Shown here piece by piece: positions 48,831-61,504 of a DNA stretch of 64,000 bases. The DNA lies in the NCBI GenBank assembly GCA_032027165.1, contig JAVSMO010000001.1:1048878-1112877 (forward strand), written 5' to 3'. A program made the translations under genes and the position numbers. Within the stretch, counting starts at the first letter, position 1, and the number at the start of each line of letters is the position of its first letter. The notes under the pieces were generated by a model. The model did not search any database and was not told where the DNA came from. It saw only the letters and a program-made list of their open reading frames with translations. The stretch comes from Denitratisoma sp. Its GTDB lineage: Bacteria; Pseudomonadota; Gammaproteobacteria; Burkholderiales; Rhodocyclaceae.

Positions 48831-51797
48831 TTACGACAGCGTGAAGAAAAACGTTGCTCCCTGTTCCGGCGCAGCTTTTGCCCAGATGCGGCCGCCGTGG
48901 CGCAGGATGATGCGATGGACGATCGCCAGGCCGATGCCGGTTCCCTCGAATTCCTGCGCCCCGTGCATGCGCTGGAAGGCGCCGAACAGCTTGCCGGCAT
49001 ACTGCATGTCGAAACCGGCGCCGTTGTCCCTGACAAAATACACCGGTTTGTCTTCGTCGCGCAAGACGCCGAATTCGATTTTCGCAGAGTGGTGTGCGTC
49101 ATTCTGTCGCGCAGTGAACTTCCAGGCATTGCGCAGGAGATTCTCCAGGGCGATGCGCAGTAGGTTGGGGTCGCCATTGGCGTGTATATCCAAGGTAATA
49201 CGCGTCGTCACCTTGCGGTTTGGCTGCATCTGCTTCAAATCACTAAGGATTTGTTCTGCGATGCCTGACAGGCTGACGCTTTCACGCTTCATTTCGTCGC
49301 GCGTCACCCGCGACAGCGCCAGCAGATCGTCGATCAGCCGGTGCATGCGCTGGGTGCCGCCCCGGATCCGGTCGATATATCCCTTCCCCCGCGCGTCCAC
49401 CAGGGGGCCGTAGTCTTCCTCGATCATGCGCGAAAAGCCGTCGATGGCGCGCAAAGGCGCGACCAGGTCATGGGAGACGGAATAGCTGAAGGCTTCAAGT
49501 TCCCTGTTTGCGGCCGTGAGTTCCGCGGTGCGCTCACGGACGCGCTGTTCAAGCTCCTCGTTGAGCTTGCTGATTTCTGCTTCGGCCTTCTTGCGGTCGG
49601 TGATGTCGCGCCAGACGGTGTACAGGAGCGGTTTCCCCTGGTGGACGATGCGCGTGAGCAGCACTTCGGCCGGGAAGATCTCTCCGTCTGCGCGGCGATG
49701 CAGCCATTCGAAGCGGTGGCTGCCGCGTGCGAACGCGATTTCGATCATTTCGTTGGCCTTCTCGGCGGAAGGGCGGCCATCCAATTGCCGCTCCGGCGAG
49801 AGTTCAGAGGGGTGGACGGTTCCCAACTCGTCCTTGGAGCGCATGCGGAGCATCGCCAAGGCGGCCGCGTTGCAATCCACGAAACGGTCGCCTTCGATGA
49901 TGAGCGAGGCGTCGGCTGATTCCTCGAAGAACTTCCGGAAACGTTCCTCGCTTTCGCGCAAGGCGGCTTCCGCCTGTTTGCGGCCGGAAATGTCGAAGCC
50001 GAGCCCGACGACCAGCTTGCGGTCGCTGCGGAGGATGGGGGCGGCATAGAGATAGTAGGGTATGCGGTTGCCGTCCGCGGTGACCAACGTGGCCTCGCCA
50101 TGGGTGACGATGCCCCGTTCGAGCGCAACCAGGCTGGCCTTGCGCACGGCCGCTGCCTCCTCGTACAACTCGTTCGCACGCATGTCCCGCAGCCGTTCCG
50201 GCGCATGGCCGGTTACCGTTTCCAGGTTGCGGTTCCAGCGCAGCAGGCGCAACTCAGGATCGTACAGGGCGGAAATGCCGGGGAGTCCCGCCAGCAGTGC
50301 CTCGGACAGATCCTTTTCCTCCTGCAGCGCTTCCTGTGCCAGCCTGCGCTCCGTGAAGTCGACGTAAATCCAGACACTGCCGTCCCAAGGATGGGCGGCA
50401 TCAATGGCCCGTCCGGTGATGAAACCCCAGAACAGGCTGCCATCCTTGCGACGCAGTTGCAGCTCCTCGCTGTAGGTCTCGCCCCGTCCCAGGACGGCAT
50501 ACGCCCGCTCGCCGGTGGCCTCGAAGATTTCTCGCGTCGGGTAGACCAGTTCGGTGGTGTGGCCGACCATGCCGTATTCCTCGTAGCCGAAAAGTTCCTC
50601 GAAACGCCGGTTGCAGCGCTGGATGACCCGGTTCTTGAGATAGACGATGCCGACGATGACGTTGTCGAGCAGCGCTTTCTGTTCGGCCAGCAGGGTCTGG
50701 AGGTCGTCTTGCGCCTTTCGCTGAGCCGTGATGTCGGAACTTGCCCCGGCAAACCGGATGACCCGGCCTTCGGCATTCCATACCGCCTGGCCGCGACCGC
50801 GGAACCAGCGGTAGCCGCCATCCTTGTGGCGCATGCGGTATTCGACGTCGTAGGGTATGCGTTGCTTGAAATGCCGGCTGACGGCTGACTCGACGGCCGG
50901 ACGGTCATCGGGGTGGACGATGTCGAGGAAACTGGATCGCCTGTTCGGCAGTTCGTCCTCCGAATACCCGAGCAATTCGCGGTAGCGCGGCGAGACGTAG
51001 TAGCGATCCAGTGCCACATTCCAATCCCAGATGCCGTCGGATGTGCCGCGCATGACCAATGCCAGCCGCGCCTCGCTGGCGCGCAGTTCGCGTACGCGTC
51101 CTTCGAGTTCCTCCGCCATGTTGTTGAAGGCTGCGCCGAGACGGCCGATTTCGTCACGGCTGCCATTGCCGACCCTGACGGAGAGGTCGCCATCGGCCAG
51201 CCGGCGGGCAACATTGGCCAGGCTGCCCAGGCGCCGCATCATGCCGAAGCCCAGAAAAGTCAGGGCCAGAAGGGAAACCAGGATGCCTGCTGTAGCAACG
51301 ATCAGGGTCTGCCTGAGCAGGGTCTGCCGGGCTTCCACGAGGAACGCTGTGGACAGCCCATAGCGCAATTCACCGACGTTCTGCCCGTCCAGCATCACGG
51401 ACTGCCGAAGGTTCACGATGCCGGTATCCGCGGATTTGCGCACGTCCGTATCCACGGCCGGGAGAGGCTGCCGAGAATCCCATCCCGTCGTGGCGATCAG
51501 ATTCCCGCGTCTGTCATGGAGCACCGCATACTCGATTTCCCGCTCGCTGCGCGCATGTTCCAGCGCGAGTTGCAGGGCGGAATAATTCCGTTCGACCAGT
51601 TCCGGCCCGAATGCGGCATTGAAGAGCACGGTTCCCTGTTCGATCCGCACCCGGACCTGGTCGGTCAGGGCGCTGTCCATCTGCCGGATGCCCAGATACG
51701 CCAGCATGGCGATGACGGCAATTTCAGTCAGCACTGCAGCGCCGACCAGTTTGAGGCGGAAGGATCGTTGTGCGAGCCAGTCGAAAATAGGTCGCAT
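48831..51797 (-). CDS. Membrane-bound multi-PAS sensor histidine kinase
   Basis: A 988-residue kinase. Two membrane helices (about 15-37 and 165-190) enclose a periplasmic sensor domain. HAMP follows (about 190-245, [20 protein letters not shown]). Then come four PAS domains (about 245-370, 375-495, 500-620, 625-745), a HisKA domain with the phosphorylated His at about 776 ([17 protein letters not shown]) and an ATPase domain ([38 protein letters not shown]). It is encoded between a PhnD-like periplasmic protein and a single-domain response regulator, suggesting one signalling set. Ligand unknown. Confidence 0.92.
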   Translation of the reverse strand: MRPIFDWLAQRSFRLKLVGAAVLTEIAVIAMLAYLGIRQMDSALTDQVRVRIEQGTVLFNAAFGPELVERNYSALQLALEHARSEREIEYAVLHDRRGNLIATTGWDSRQPLPAVDTDVRKSADTGIVNLRQSVMLDGQNVGELRYGLSTAFLVEARQTLLRQTLIVATAGILVSLLALTFLGFGMMRRLGSLANVARRLADGDLSVRVGNGSRDEIGRLGAAFNNMAEELEGRVRELRASEARLALVMRGTSDGIWDWNVALDRYYVSPRYRELLGYSEDELPNRRSSFLDIVHPDDRPAVESAVSRHFKQRIPYDVEYRMRHKDGGYRWFRGRGQAVWNAEGRVIRFAGASSDITAQRKAQDDLQTLLAEQKALLDNVIVGIVYLKNRVIQRCNRRFEELFGYEEYGMVGHTTELVYPTREIFEATGERAYAVLGRGETYSEELQLRRKDGSLFWGFITGRAIDAAHPWDGSVWIYVDFTERRLAQEALQEEKDLSEALLAGLPGISALYDPELRLLRWNRNLETVTGHAPERLRDMRANELYEEAAAVRKASLVALERGIVTHGEATLVTADGNRIPYYLYAAPILRSDRKLVVGLGFDISGRKQAEAALRESEERFRKFFEESADASLIIEGDRFVDCNAAALAMLRMRSKDELGTVHPSELSPERQLDGRPSAEKANEMIEIAFARGSHRFEWLHRRADGEIFPAEVLLTRIVHQGKPLLYTVWRDITDRKKAEAEISKLNEELEQRVRERTAELTAANRELEAFSYSVSHDLVAPLRAIDGFSRMIEEDYGPLVDARGKGYIDRIRGGTQRMHRLIDDLLALSRVTRDEMKRESVSLSGIAEQILSDLKQMQPNRKVTTRITLDIHANGDPNLLRIALENLLRNAWKFTARQNDAHHSAKIEFGVLRDEDKPVYFVRDNGAGFDMQYAGKLFGAFQRMHGAQEFEGTGIGLAIVHRIILRHGGRIWAKAAPEQGATFFFTLS

Positions 51798-51806
51798 GGC
51801 GACGGT

Positions 51807-52637
51807 TCAGCGCTTGAAGCGCTTCCTGAACTCGGGCAGGAAGACGTCCAGTGCCTTGATCTCCCGCTCGCTCGGCAAGCGCAAGCCATCCATAACCATG
51901 GCATCGATGAATTGACGCCCCGCTTCGGTTTTCTCGAATCTCGTCAGGATATCCCGGGCTTGGCCGACGCCAAGGGCAGGTGTCGGCTGCAGCATGAACA
52001 TCAAGCCCGGGATCTCCCTGGATTCGGCCAGGACGCGCAGCCGGTGCTTCATGTCCTCGGCCAGTTGCGGGACGAGGTTGGCCGTTGTGACGCCGGCCTC
52101 GACTTCACCCTGCAGCACGGCGTGGACCGCGTTGCTGGGCGTTTTGACGATCCGAATGCGATAGTCGCGATCGGGTTCCATGCCGGACCGGCGGAAGGTT
52201 TCCCTGCCAAGTTGCGATAGGACGATCATGGGGTCCAGCATCGCCACCCGCTTGCCGGATAGATCCTTCAGCCTGGAGTGCGGGGCATTGCGTTCGACGA
52301 TGATGATGGCCTTGACGTTACGGCGCGTCACGGCCAGCGGCTGGTAACCGGCTTCGAGCTGCACGTAGCGCCCCAGACCGGGCCCCAGCACGATGGCATC
52401 GTATTCCTTGCGCAGGCAGCGCTCCAGAAAGGTAACGAAGTCGGGGGCCGTCGACAGCACGACCGGGCGCTTCAGCTCCTTTTCCAGGTGGGCACGCAGG
52501 GGTTGATAGGCCATGACCAGCTTGGTGGTCGGCAGGTACGGGACGACGCCCAGTTCGAACGGCCTGGGCTCGCTGGCCTTCGCAACCTGCAACAGGCTGG
52601 CGAAGCTCAGGATCAGCAGAATGCGCAGAATACGCAT
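51807..52637 (-). CDS. PhnD-like periplasmic substrate-binding protein
   Basis: A 276-residue protein beginning at the ATG at 52637 (a TTG one codon upstream is also possible). It has a signal peptide cleaved near residue 21 (QVAKA). The mature part fits the phosphate/phosphonate-binding family: LGVVPYLPTTKLVMAYQPLR, YDAIVLGPGLGRYVQLEAG, and GKRVAMLDPMIVLSQLGRET followed by VLQGEVEAGVTT. No transporter permease is nearby. It ends nine bases before the kinase gene. Inference: it presents a small ligand to the kinase's periplasmic domain rather than feeding a transporter. Confidence 0.85.
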   Translation of the reverse strand: MRILRILLILSFASLLQVAKASEPRPFELGVVPYLPTTKLVMAYQPLRAHLEKELKRPVVLSTAPDFVTFLERCLRKEYDAIVLGPGLGRYVQLEAGYQPLAVTRRNVKAIIIVERNAPHSRLKDLSGKRVAMLDPMIVLSQLGRETFRRSGMEPDRDYRIRIVKTPSNAVHAVLQGEVEAGVTTANLVPQLAEDMKHRLRVLAESREIPGLMFMLQPTPALGVGQARDILTRFEKTEAGRQFIDAMVMDGLRLPSEREIKALDVFLPEFRKRFKR

Positions 52638-52676
52638 CAACGGCGGTTCCCATGGCGCGCAGCCTGAGGCTGCGGG

Positions 52677-56723
<4,047 letters not shown>

Positions 56724-56734
56724 TGCGGTTCCCT

Positions 56735-57928
56735 TTATAGTTTCCTGCAAAATTCCTGCATTCTCCGCGCAGCTTCCAGACATTCATCGAGGGAAGCAAC
56801 CAGCGCGATGCGGATAAAGTTTTCGCCCGGATTGACGCCGCCCGACTCGCGCGCAAGGTAGCTGCCGGGCAGCACGGTCACATTATATTCACGCTGGAGG
56901 CCGAGGGCGAATTCGGTGTCAGCGATCGGCGTGCGCGCCCACAGGTAGAACCCGGCGTCCGGCCGGGCCGTGCCGAGGTGCGCGGCGATGAGCGGGGTGA
57001 CGGCGTCGAATTTCTCACGGTAGAGGCGGCGATTCTCGCGCACATGAACCTCGTCGTTCCAGGCCACGGCACTGGCATGCTGAACTGGCGGGCTCATTGC
57101 ACAGCCCTGATAGGTGCGGTAAAGCCAGAATTTCCTCAGAAGGGCGGCATCACCAGCCACGAAGCCGGAGCGTAGGCCGGGGACGTTGCTGCGCTTGGAG
57201 AGGCTGGAGAACATCATGATGCCGCGGTAATCGTCGCGGCCGAGGGCATGTGCCGCCTGCAGGACGCCGAGCGGCGGGGCAGCCTCGTCGAAGTAGATCT
57301 CGGAATAGCATTCGTCGCTGGCGATGACGAAGCCGTAACGGTCGGCCAGTTCGAACAGGCGATTCCACTCACTGATCCCAAGCACCTTGCCGGTAGGGTT
57401 CCCCGGCGAGCAGACATAGGCGAGCTGGATACGCTTCCAGACGGATTCAGGAATTGCGTCGAAGTCGGAGTGGAAGTCGCTTCCCGGCAGGTGGTTCAGA
57501 AACACCGGTTGGGCACCGGCGAGGAGCGCGGCACCCTCGTATATCTGGTAGAAGGGATTCGGACTGAGCACCAGGGCGTCGCCGCGCGAGGGGTCGACGA
57601 CGCATTGGGCTATGGCGAACAGCGCCTCTCGTGAACCGTTGACCGGGAGCACCTGGTCCTGGGCGTCGGGCGCGGGAATGCCGTAGCGCCGCCCCAGCCA
57701 GCCGGCGATGGCGTTGCGCAGGGCATCGCTGCCGGATGTCGTGGGATAATTCGCCAGGCCCTGGAGATTGGCAGCGAGCGCTTCCTTGATGAAGGCCGGT
57801 GTCTCATGCTGCGGTTCGCCGATCGAAAGCCTTATCTCGCCGAGGCCCCGGGGGGGCTGGATGCCCAGGAACAACTGGCGCAGCTTCTCGAACGGGTAGG
57901 GATGGAGTTTGGCGAGATTGGGGTTCAC
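56735..57928 (-). CDS. dapC: N-succinyldiaminopimelate aminotransferase
   Basis: A 397-residue class I/II aminotransferase starting at GTG 57928 ([19 protein letters not shown]). The longer upstream frame runs across the divergent EamA gene and is a shadow. Seen: [62 protein letters not shown], the PLP-lysine segment [20 protein letters not shown] and the terminal Arg in [17 protein letters not shown]. Known: it forms N-succinyl-LL-diaminopimelate. It leads the dapC-dapD-pilU-dapE-prmB operon. Confidence 0.93.
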   Translation of the reverse strand: MNPNLAKLHPYPFEKLRQLFLGIQPPRGLGEIRLSIGEPQHETPAFIKEALAANLQGLANYPTTSGSDALRNAIAGWLGRRYGIPAPDAQDQVLPVNGSREALFAIAQCVVDPSRGDALVLSPNPFYQIYEGAALLAGAQPVFLNHLPGSDFHSDFDAIPESVWKRIQLAYVCSPGNPTGKVLGISEWNRLFELADRYGFVIASDECYSEIYFDEAAPPLGVLQAAHALGRDDYRGIMMFSSLSKRSNVPGLRSGFVAGDAALLRKFWLYRTYQGCAMSPPVQHASAVAWNDEVHVRENRRLYREKFDAVTPLIAAHLGTARPDAGFYLWARTPIADTEFALGLQREYNVTVLPGSYLARESGGVNPGENFIRIALVASLDECLEAARRMQEFCRKL

Positions 57929-57997
57929 GTCAGGTTCGCGGCATGATCTGTTCCGCCGCTTCTTCTCGGTAAAACGCGAATTATAAGTGCGCCCGCC

Positions 57998-58900
57998 ATG
58001 CCGGCCAAGAAAATGAGCGAAGCGAGTTTCGCCAAAAACACCGTCGCTCTGGTTTCGCTGATTACCGGGGCCACGATCTGGGGCCTCATCTGGCATCCCT
58101 ATCGCGTTCTGGAAGGCATGGCCGTGTCTGCCGCACTGGGGGCTACGCTGACCTATTTCATCGCGTTCCTCATTGGATTTGCGCTGTTTCGCAAGCAGCT
58201 GGCCGGGTTCAGGCCGAGCTGGATGCTGGCGTCGATTGCGCTTGTCGCCGGCGGCTGCAACCTGGGCTATGTCCTGGCGACGGTGCATGGCGAGGTGATG
58301 CGGGTGCTGTTGTTGTTCTATCTGGCTCCGCTGTGGACCGTCCTGCTGGCCCGGATGCTGCTGAAGGAGAAAGTCAGTCCTGCCGGTACGGCGGTGATCG
58401 CGCTTTCGCTGGCCGGCGCCGTCGTCATGCTTTGGCAGCCGCAACTCGGCATGCCTCTGCCCCAGAACAAGGCCGAATGGCTTGGCCTGGCGGCCGGTTT
58501 TCTGTTTTCTCTTGCCAACGTACTCATACGGAAAGCGCACGACCTGTCGATCGAGGTCAAGTCGATGGCCGTTTTTGCGGGAGTGGTGGCGGTGGGACTC
58601 GTTGCGCTGCCTTTCGAACCGGGCACCATCGTGCTGCCGCCAATGGCGGGCTGGCTGCTCGTTGGCGTGATCGGTCTGGTCCTGCTGGCGACCAATCTCT
58701 TCGTCCAGTACGGCCTGACCCACACGCCCGCCAACAGGGCCATCGTCATCTTCCTGTTCGAACTGGTGGTCGCCGCCCTGTCTTCGTGGCTTCTGGCGGG
58801 GGAAGCCATGACCCTGAAGGAATGGGTCGGCGGCGCGATGATCGTTGCCGCAAGCCTGTTCTCGGGGAAACTGGAAGTGCGCGAGACTCAACCGGCTTGA
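57998..58900 (+). CDS. EamA/DMT-family transporter
   Basis: A 300-residue membrane protein with ten hydrophobic helices in two repeated EamA halves (VSLITGATIWGLIWHPYRVL, LLFYLAPLWTVLLARMLL and a second set AIVIFLFELVVAALSSWLLA). Known: DMT-family members mostly export amino acids or metabolites. A start at the internal ATG 58013 is also possible. It is divergent from dapC with 69 bases between, so the promoters overlap. Substrate unknown. Confidence 0.85.
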   Translation: MPAKKMSEASFAKNTVALVSLITGATIWGLIWHPYRVLEGMAVSAALGATLTYFIAFLIGFALFRKQLAGFRPSWMLASIALVAGGCNLGYVLATVHGEVMRVLLLFYLAPLWTVLLARMLLKEKVSPAGTAVIALSLAGAVVMLWQPQLGMPLPQNKAEWLGLAAGFLFSLANVLIRKAHDLSIEVKSMAVFAGVVAVGLVALPFEPGTIVLPPMAGWLLVGVIGLVLLATNLFVQYGLTHTPANRAIVIFLFELVVAALSSWLLAGEAMTLKEWVGGAMIVAASLFSGKLEVRETQPA

Positions 58901-58936
58901 TAGAATTCACATCCTTCACTCAGATCACGCAACCCG

Positions 58937-60988
58937 GTGACCGTCACCTATCCCAACAGCCCGTTTTCCCTGCATCAGCCGTTTCCGCCGGCCGGCGACC
59001 AGCCGGAGGCTATCGAAAAACTGGTCGAAGGCATCCTGGACGGCCTGATGTACCAGACGCTGCTCGGCGTCACCGGTTCAGGCAAAACCTACACCATGGC
59101 CAATGTCATCGCCCGGCTGGGCCGGCCGGCGATGGTGCTGGCGCCGAACAAGACGCTGGCGGCGCAGCTCTACTCGGAATTTCGCGAGTTCTTTCCGGAG
59201 AACGCCGTCGAGTATTTTGTTTCCTACTACGATTATTACCAGCCGGAAGCCTACGTCCCTTCGCGCGACCTGTTCATCGAGAAGGATTCCTCGATCAACG
59301 AGCATATCGAACAGATGCGTCTCTCGGCGACGAAATCCCTCCTGGAGCGACGCGATGTGGTCATCGTCGGCACCGTCTCGGCCATCTACGGCATCGGCGA
59401 CCCGGTCGACTACCACGGCATGATCCTGCACCTGAGGGAGGGCGAGCGCATCGGCCAGCGCGACGCCATCAAGCGACTGGCCGAGATGCAGTATGAGCGC
59501 AACGAGGTGGACTTCCGGCGCGGCACCTTTCGCGTGCGGGGCGACGTGATCGACATCTTTCCGGCCGAGAACGCGGAATACGCCCTGCGCCTGTCGCTTT
59601 TCGATGACGTGATCGAGTCGCTGCAACTGTTCGATCCGCTCACCGGCCACTTGCGGCAGAAGCTCGGCCGCTTCACGGTATATCCCTCCAGCCACTACGT
59701 TACGCCAAGGGAGACCGTGTTGCGTGCCGTCGAAGCCATCAAGCTCGAGTTGCGCGAACGGATCGAGCATTTCCAGAAAAACCAGAAACTGGTGGAATGC
59801 CAGCGCGTCGAGCAGCGCACCCGCTTCGACCTGGAAATGCTCAACGAACTCGGCTTCTGCAAGGGCATCGAAAACTATTCGCGCCATCTCTCGGGGCGCA
59901 AGCCAGGCGAGCCGCCGCCAACCCTGATCGACTACCTGCCGCCGGATGCCCTCATGTTCATCGACGAGTCTCATGTCACCGTGCCGCAACTGGGCGGCAT
60001 GTACAAGGGCGACCGTTCGCGCAAGGAGAACCTGGTCGAGTACGGCTTTAGGCTGCCGTCCGCGCTGGACAACCGGCCGCTGCGCTTCGACGAGTTCGAG
60101 AAACTGATGCCGCAGACCGTTTTCGTTTCGGCCACACCTGCTGAGTATGAGCGGACCCATCAATCCCAGGTGGTGGAGCAGGTGGTGCGGCCAACCGGGC
60201 TGATCGACCCGCAGGTGATCGTGCGGCCGGCCTCCTCCCAGGTGGACGATCTGCTTGGCGAGATCAAGCTGCGCACCGCGCAGAACGAGCGCGTGCTGGT
60301 GACTACCCTGACCAAGCGACTGGCCGAGGACCTGACCGACTACTTCGGCGAGAACGGCATCAAGGTGCGCTACCTGCACTCGGACATTGAAACGGTGGAG
60401 CGGGTCGAGATCATCCGCGACCTGCGCCTGGGCGAGTTCGACGTGCTGGTCGGCATCAATCTGCTGCGCGAGGGGCTGGATATTCCCGAGGTATCGCTGG
60501 TGGCCATCCTGGATGCGGACAAGGAGGGGTTCCTGCGCTCCGAGCGTTCCCTGATCCAGACTATCGGCCGGGCGGCACGCCACCTGCATGGCACAGCCAT
60601 CCTCTATGCCGACACGATGACCGATTCCATGCGGCGCGCCATAGCCGAGACCGAGCGACGGCGTGCCAAGCAGGTCATCTTCAACGAGGCGAACGGCATT
60701 ACCCCGAAAAGCATTTCCAAGCGCATCAAGGACATCATCGACGGCGTCTATGACCATGAGATCGCTGCCGAAGCCCTGGAAGTGGCGGAAGAGCGGGCAC
60801 GCTACGAGGCAATGGACGAAAAGTCCCTGGCAAAGGCAATTCGTCAGCTCGAGAAACGCATGCAGGGGCACGCCAAGAACCTGGAATTCGAGGAAGCCGC
60901 TGCCGCCCGGGATGAACTGTTCCGGCTCAGGAAGCATGCTTTCGGGGTGGAGGAACACGATGCAGTCGACAAGAAGGATGCCGCATGA
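58937..60988 (+). CDS. uvrB: Excinuclease ABC subunit B
   Basis: A 683-residue UvrB of standard length starting at GTG 58937. Seen: [20 protein letters not shown], Walker [15 protein letters not shown], the beta-hairpin region [16 protein letters not shown], helicase motifs [16 protein letters not shown] and [31 protein letters not shown], and the C-terminal UvrC-binding helix pair ([19 protein letters not shown]). Known: it verifies DNA damage and recruits UvrC in nucleotide excision repair. Its stop overlaps the phosphatase start. Confidence 0.97.
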   Translation: MTVTYPNSPFSLHQPFPPAGDQPEAIEKLVEGILDGLMYQTLLGVTGSGKTYTMANVIARLGRPAMVLAPNKTLAAQLYSEFREFFPENAVEYFVSYYDYYQPEAYVPSRDLFIEKDSSINEHIEQMRLSATKSLLERRDVVIVGTVSAIYGIGDPVDYHGMILHLREGERIGQRDAIKRLAEMQYERNEVDFRRGTFRVRGDVIDIFPAENAEYALRLSLFDDVIESLQLFDPLTGHLRQKLGRFTVYPSSHYVTPRETVLRAVEAIKLELRERIEHFQKNQKLVECQRVEQRTRFDLEMLNELGFCKGIENYSRHLSGRKPGEPPPTLIDYLPPDALMFIDESHVTVPQLGGMYKGDRSRKENLVEYGFRLPSALDNRPLRFDEFEKLMPQTVFVSATPAEYERTHQSQVVEQVVRPTGLIDPQVIVRPASSQVDDLLGEIKLRTAQNERVLVTTLTKRLAEDLTDYFGENGIKVRYLHSDIETVERVEIIRDLRLGEFDVLVGINLLREGLDIPEVSLVAILDADKEGFLRSERSLIQTIGRAARHLHGTAILYADTMTDSMRRAIAETERRRAKQVIFNEANGITPKSISKRIKDIIDGVYDHEIAAEALEVAEERARYEAMDEKSLAKAIRQLEKRMQGHAKNLEFEEAAAARDELFRLRKHAFGVEEHDAVDKKDAA

Positions 60989-61455
60989 CTCGCATCCTGT
61001 TTGTCTGCATGGGTAACATCTGCCGTTCTCCCACCGCTGAAGGTGTTGCTAGAAAAATAATAATAAACAGAGGAATGCATGAAATAATTAAAGTAGATTC
61101 TGCGGGGACGCATGGCTACCACATTGGCGAACCGCCGGATCCGCGCACCCGCAAGGCAGCCTTGAGGCGGGGCATCGACTTGTCGAGCTTGCGGGCACGC
61201 AAAGTGATCCCGCAGGACTTTGAGCATTTCGACCTGTTGCTGGCCATGGACCGCGACAATCTGGAACTGCTAAAGCGTGGCGCACGTCCTGAACACCATG
61301 CCAAGCTGGGGTTATTCATGAGCTATGCTTCCCGTTTCGATACAGACGAGGTGCCCGACCCCTACTACGGTGGTGAACAAGGATTTGAACTCGTGCTGGA
61401 TATGGCCGAGGACGCCGCTCGCGGATTGATCGAGGCCTTGCAGCGCCGCAAATGA
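60985..61455 (+). CDS. Low-molecular-weight protein-tyrosine phosphatase
   Basis: A 156-residue enzyme. The P-loop [15 protein letters not shown] contains the nucleophilic Cys and the Arg, and the general-acid Asp is in VPDPYYGG. It is coupled to uvrB by an ATGA overlap. Known: these phosphatases act on tyrosine kinases of capsule synthesis or on arsenate. Codons at about 61050-61100 are strikingly AT-rich, with three consecutive ATA isoleucines, unlike the rest of the gene and its neighbours. Confidence 0.93.
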   Translation: MTRILFVCMGNICRSPTAEGVARKIIINRGMHEIIKVDSAGTHGYHIGEPPDPRTRKAALRRGIDLSSLRARKVIPQDFEHFDLLLAMDRDNLELLKRGARPEHHAKLGLFMSYASRFDTDEVPDPYYGGEQGFELVLDMAEDAARGLIEALQRRK

Positions 61456-61484
61456 AAAAAGGCCAGCTCAAAGCTGGCCTTTTT
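61456..61484. terminator. Bidirectional intrinsic terminator between the phosphatase gene and rne
   Basis: AAAAAGGCCAGCT (61456-61468) and AGCTGGCCTTTTT (61472-61484) form a 13-bp stem with a 3-base loop. A- and T-runs on the two sides let it work for the phosphatase operon on the plus strand and rne on the minus strand. Confidence 0.95.
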
Positions 61485-61504
61485 CTGTCCAGGAGCCCCT
61501 TCGG

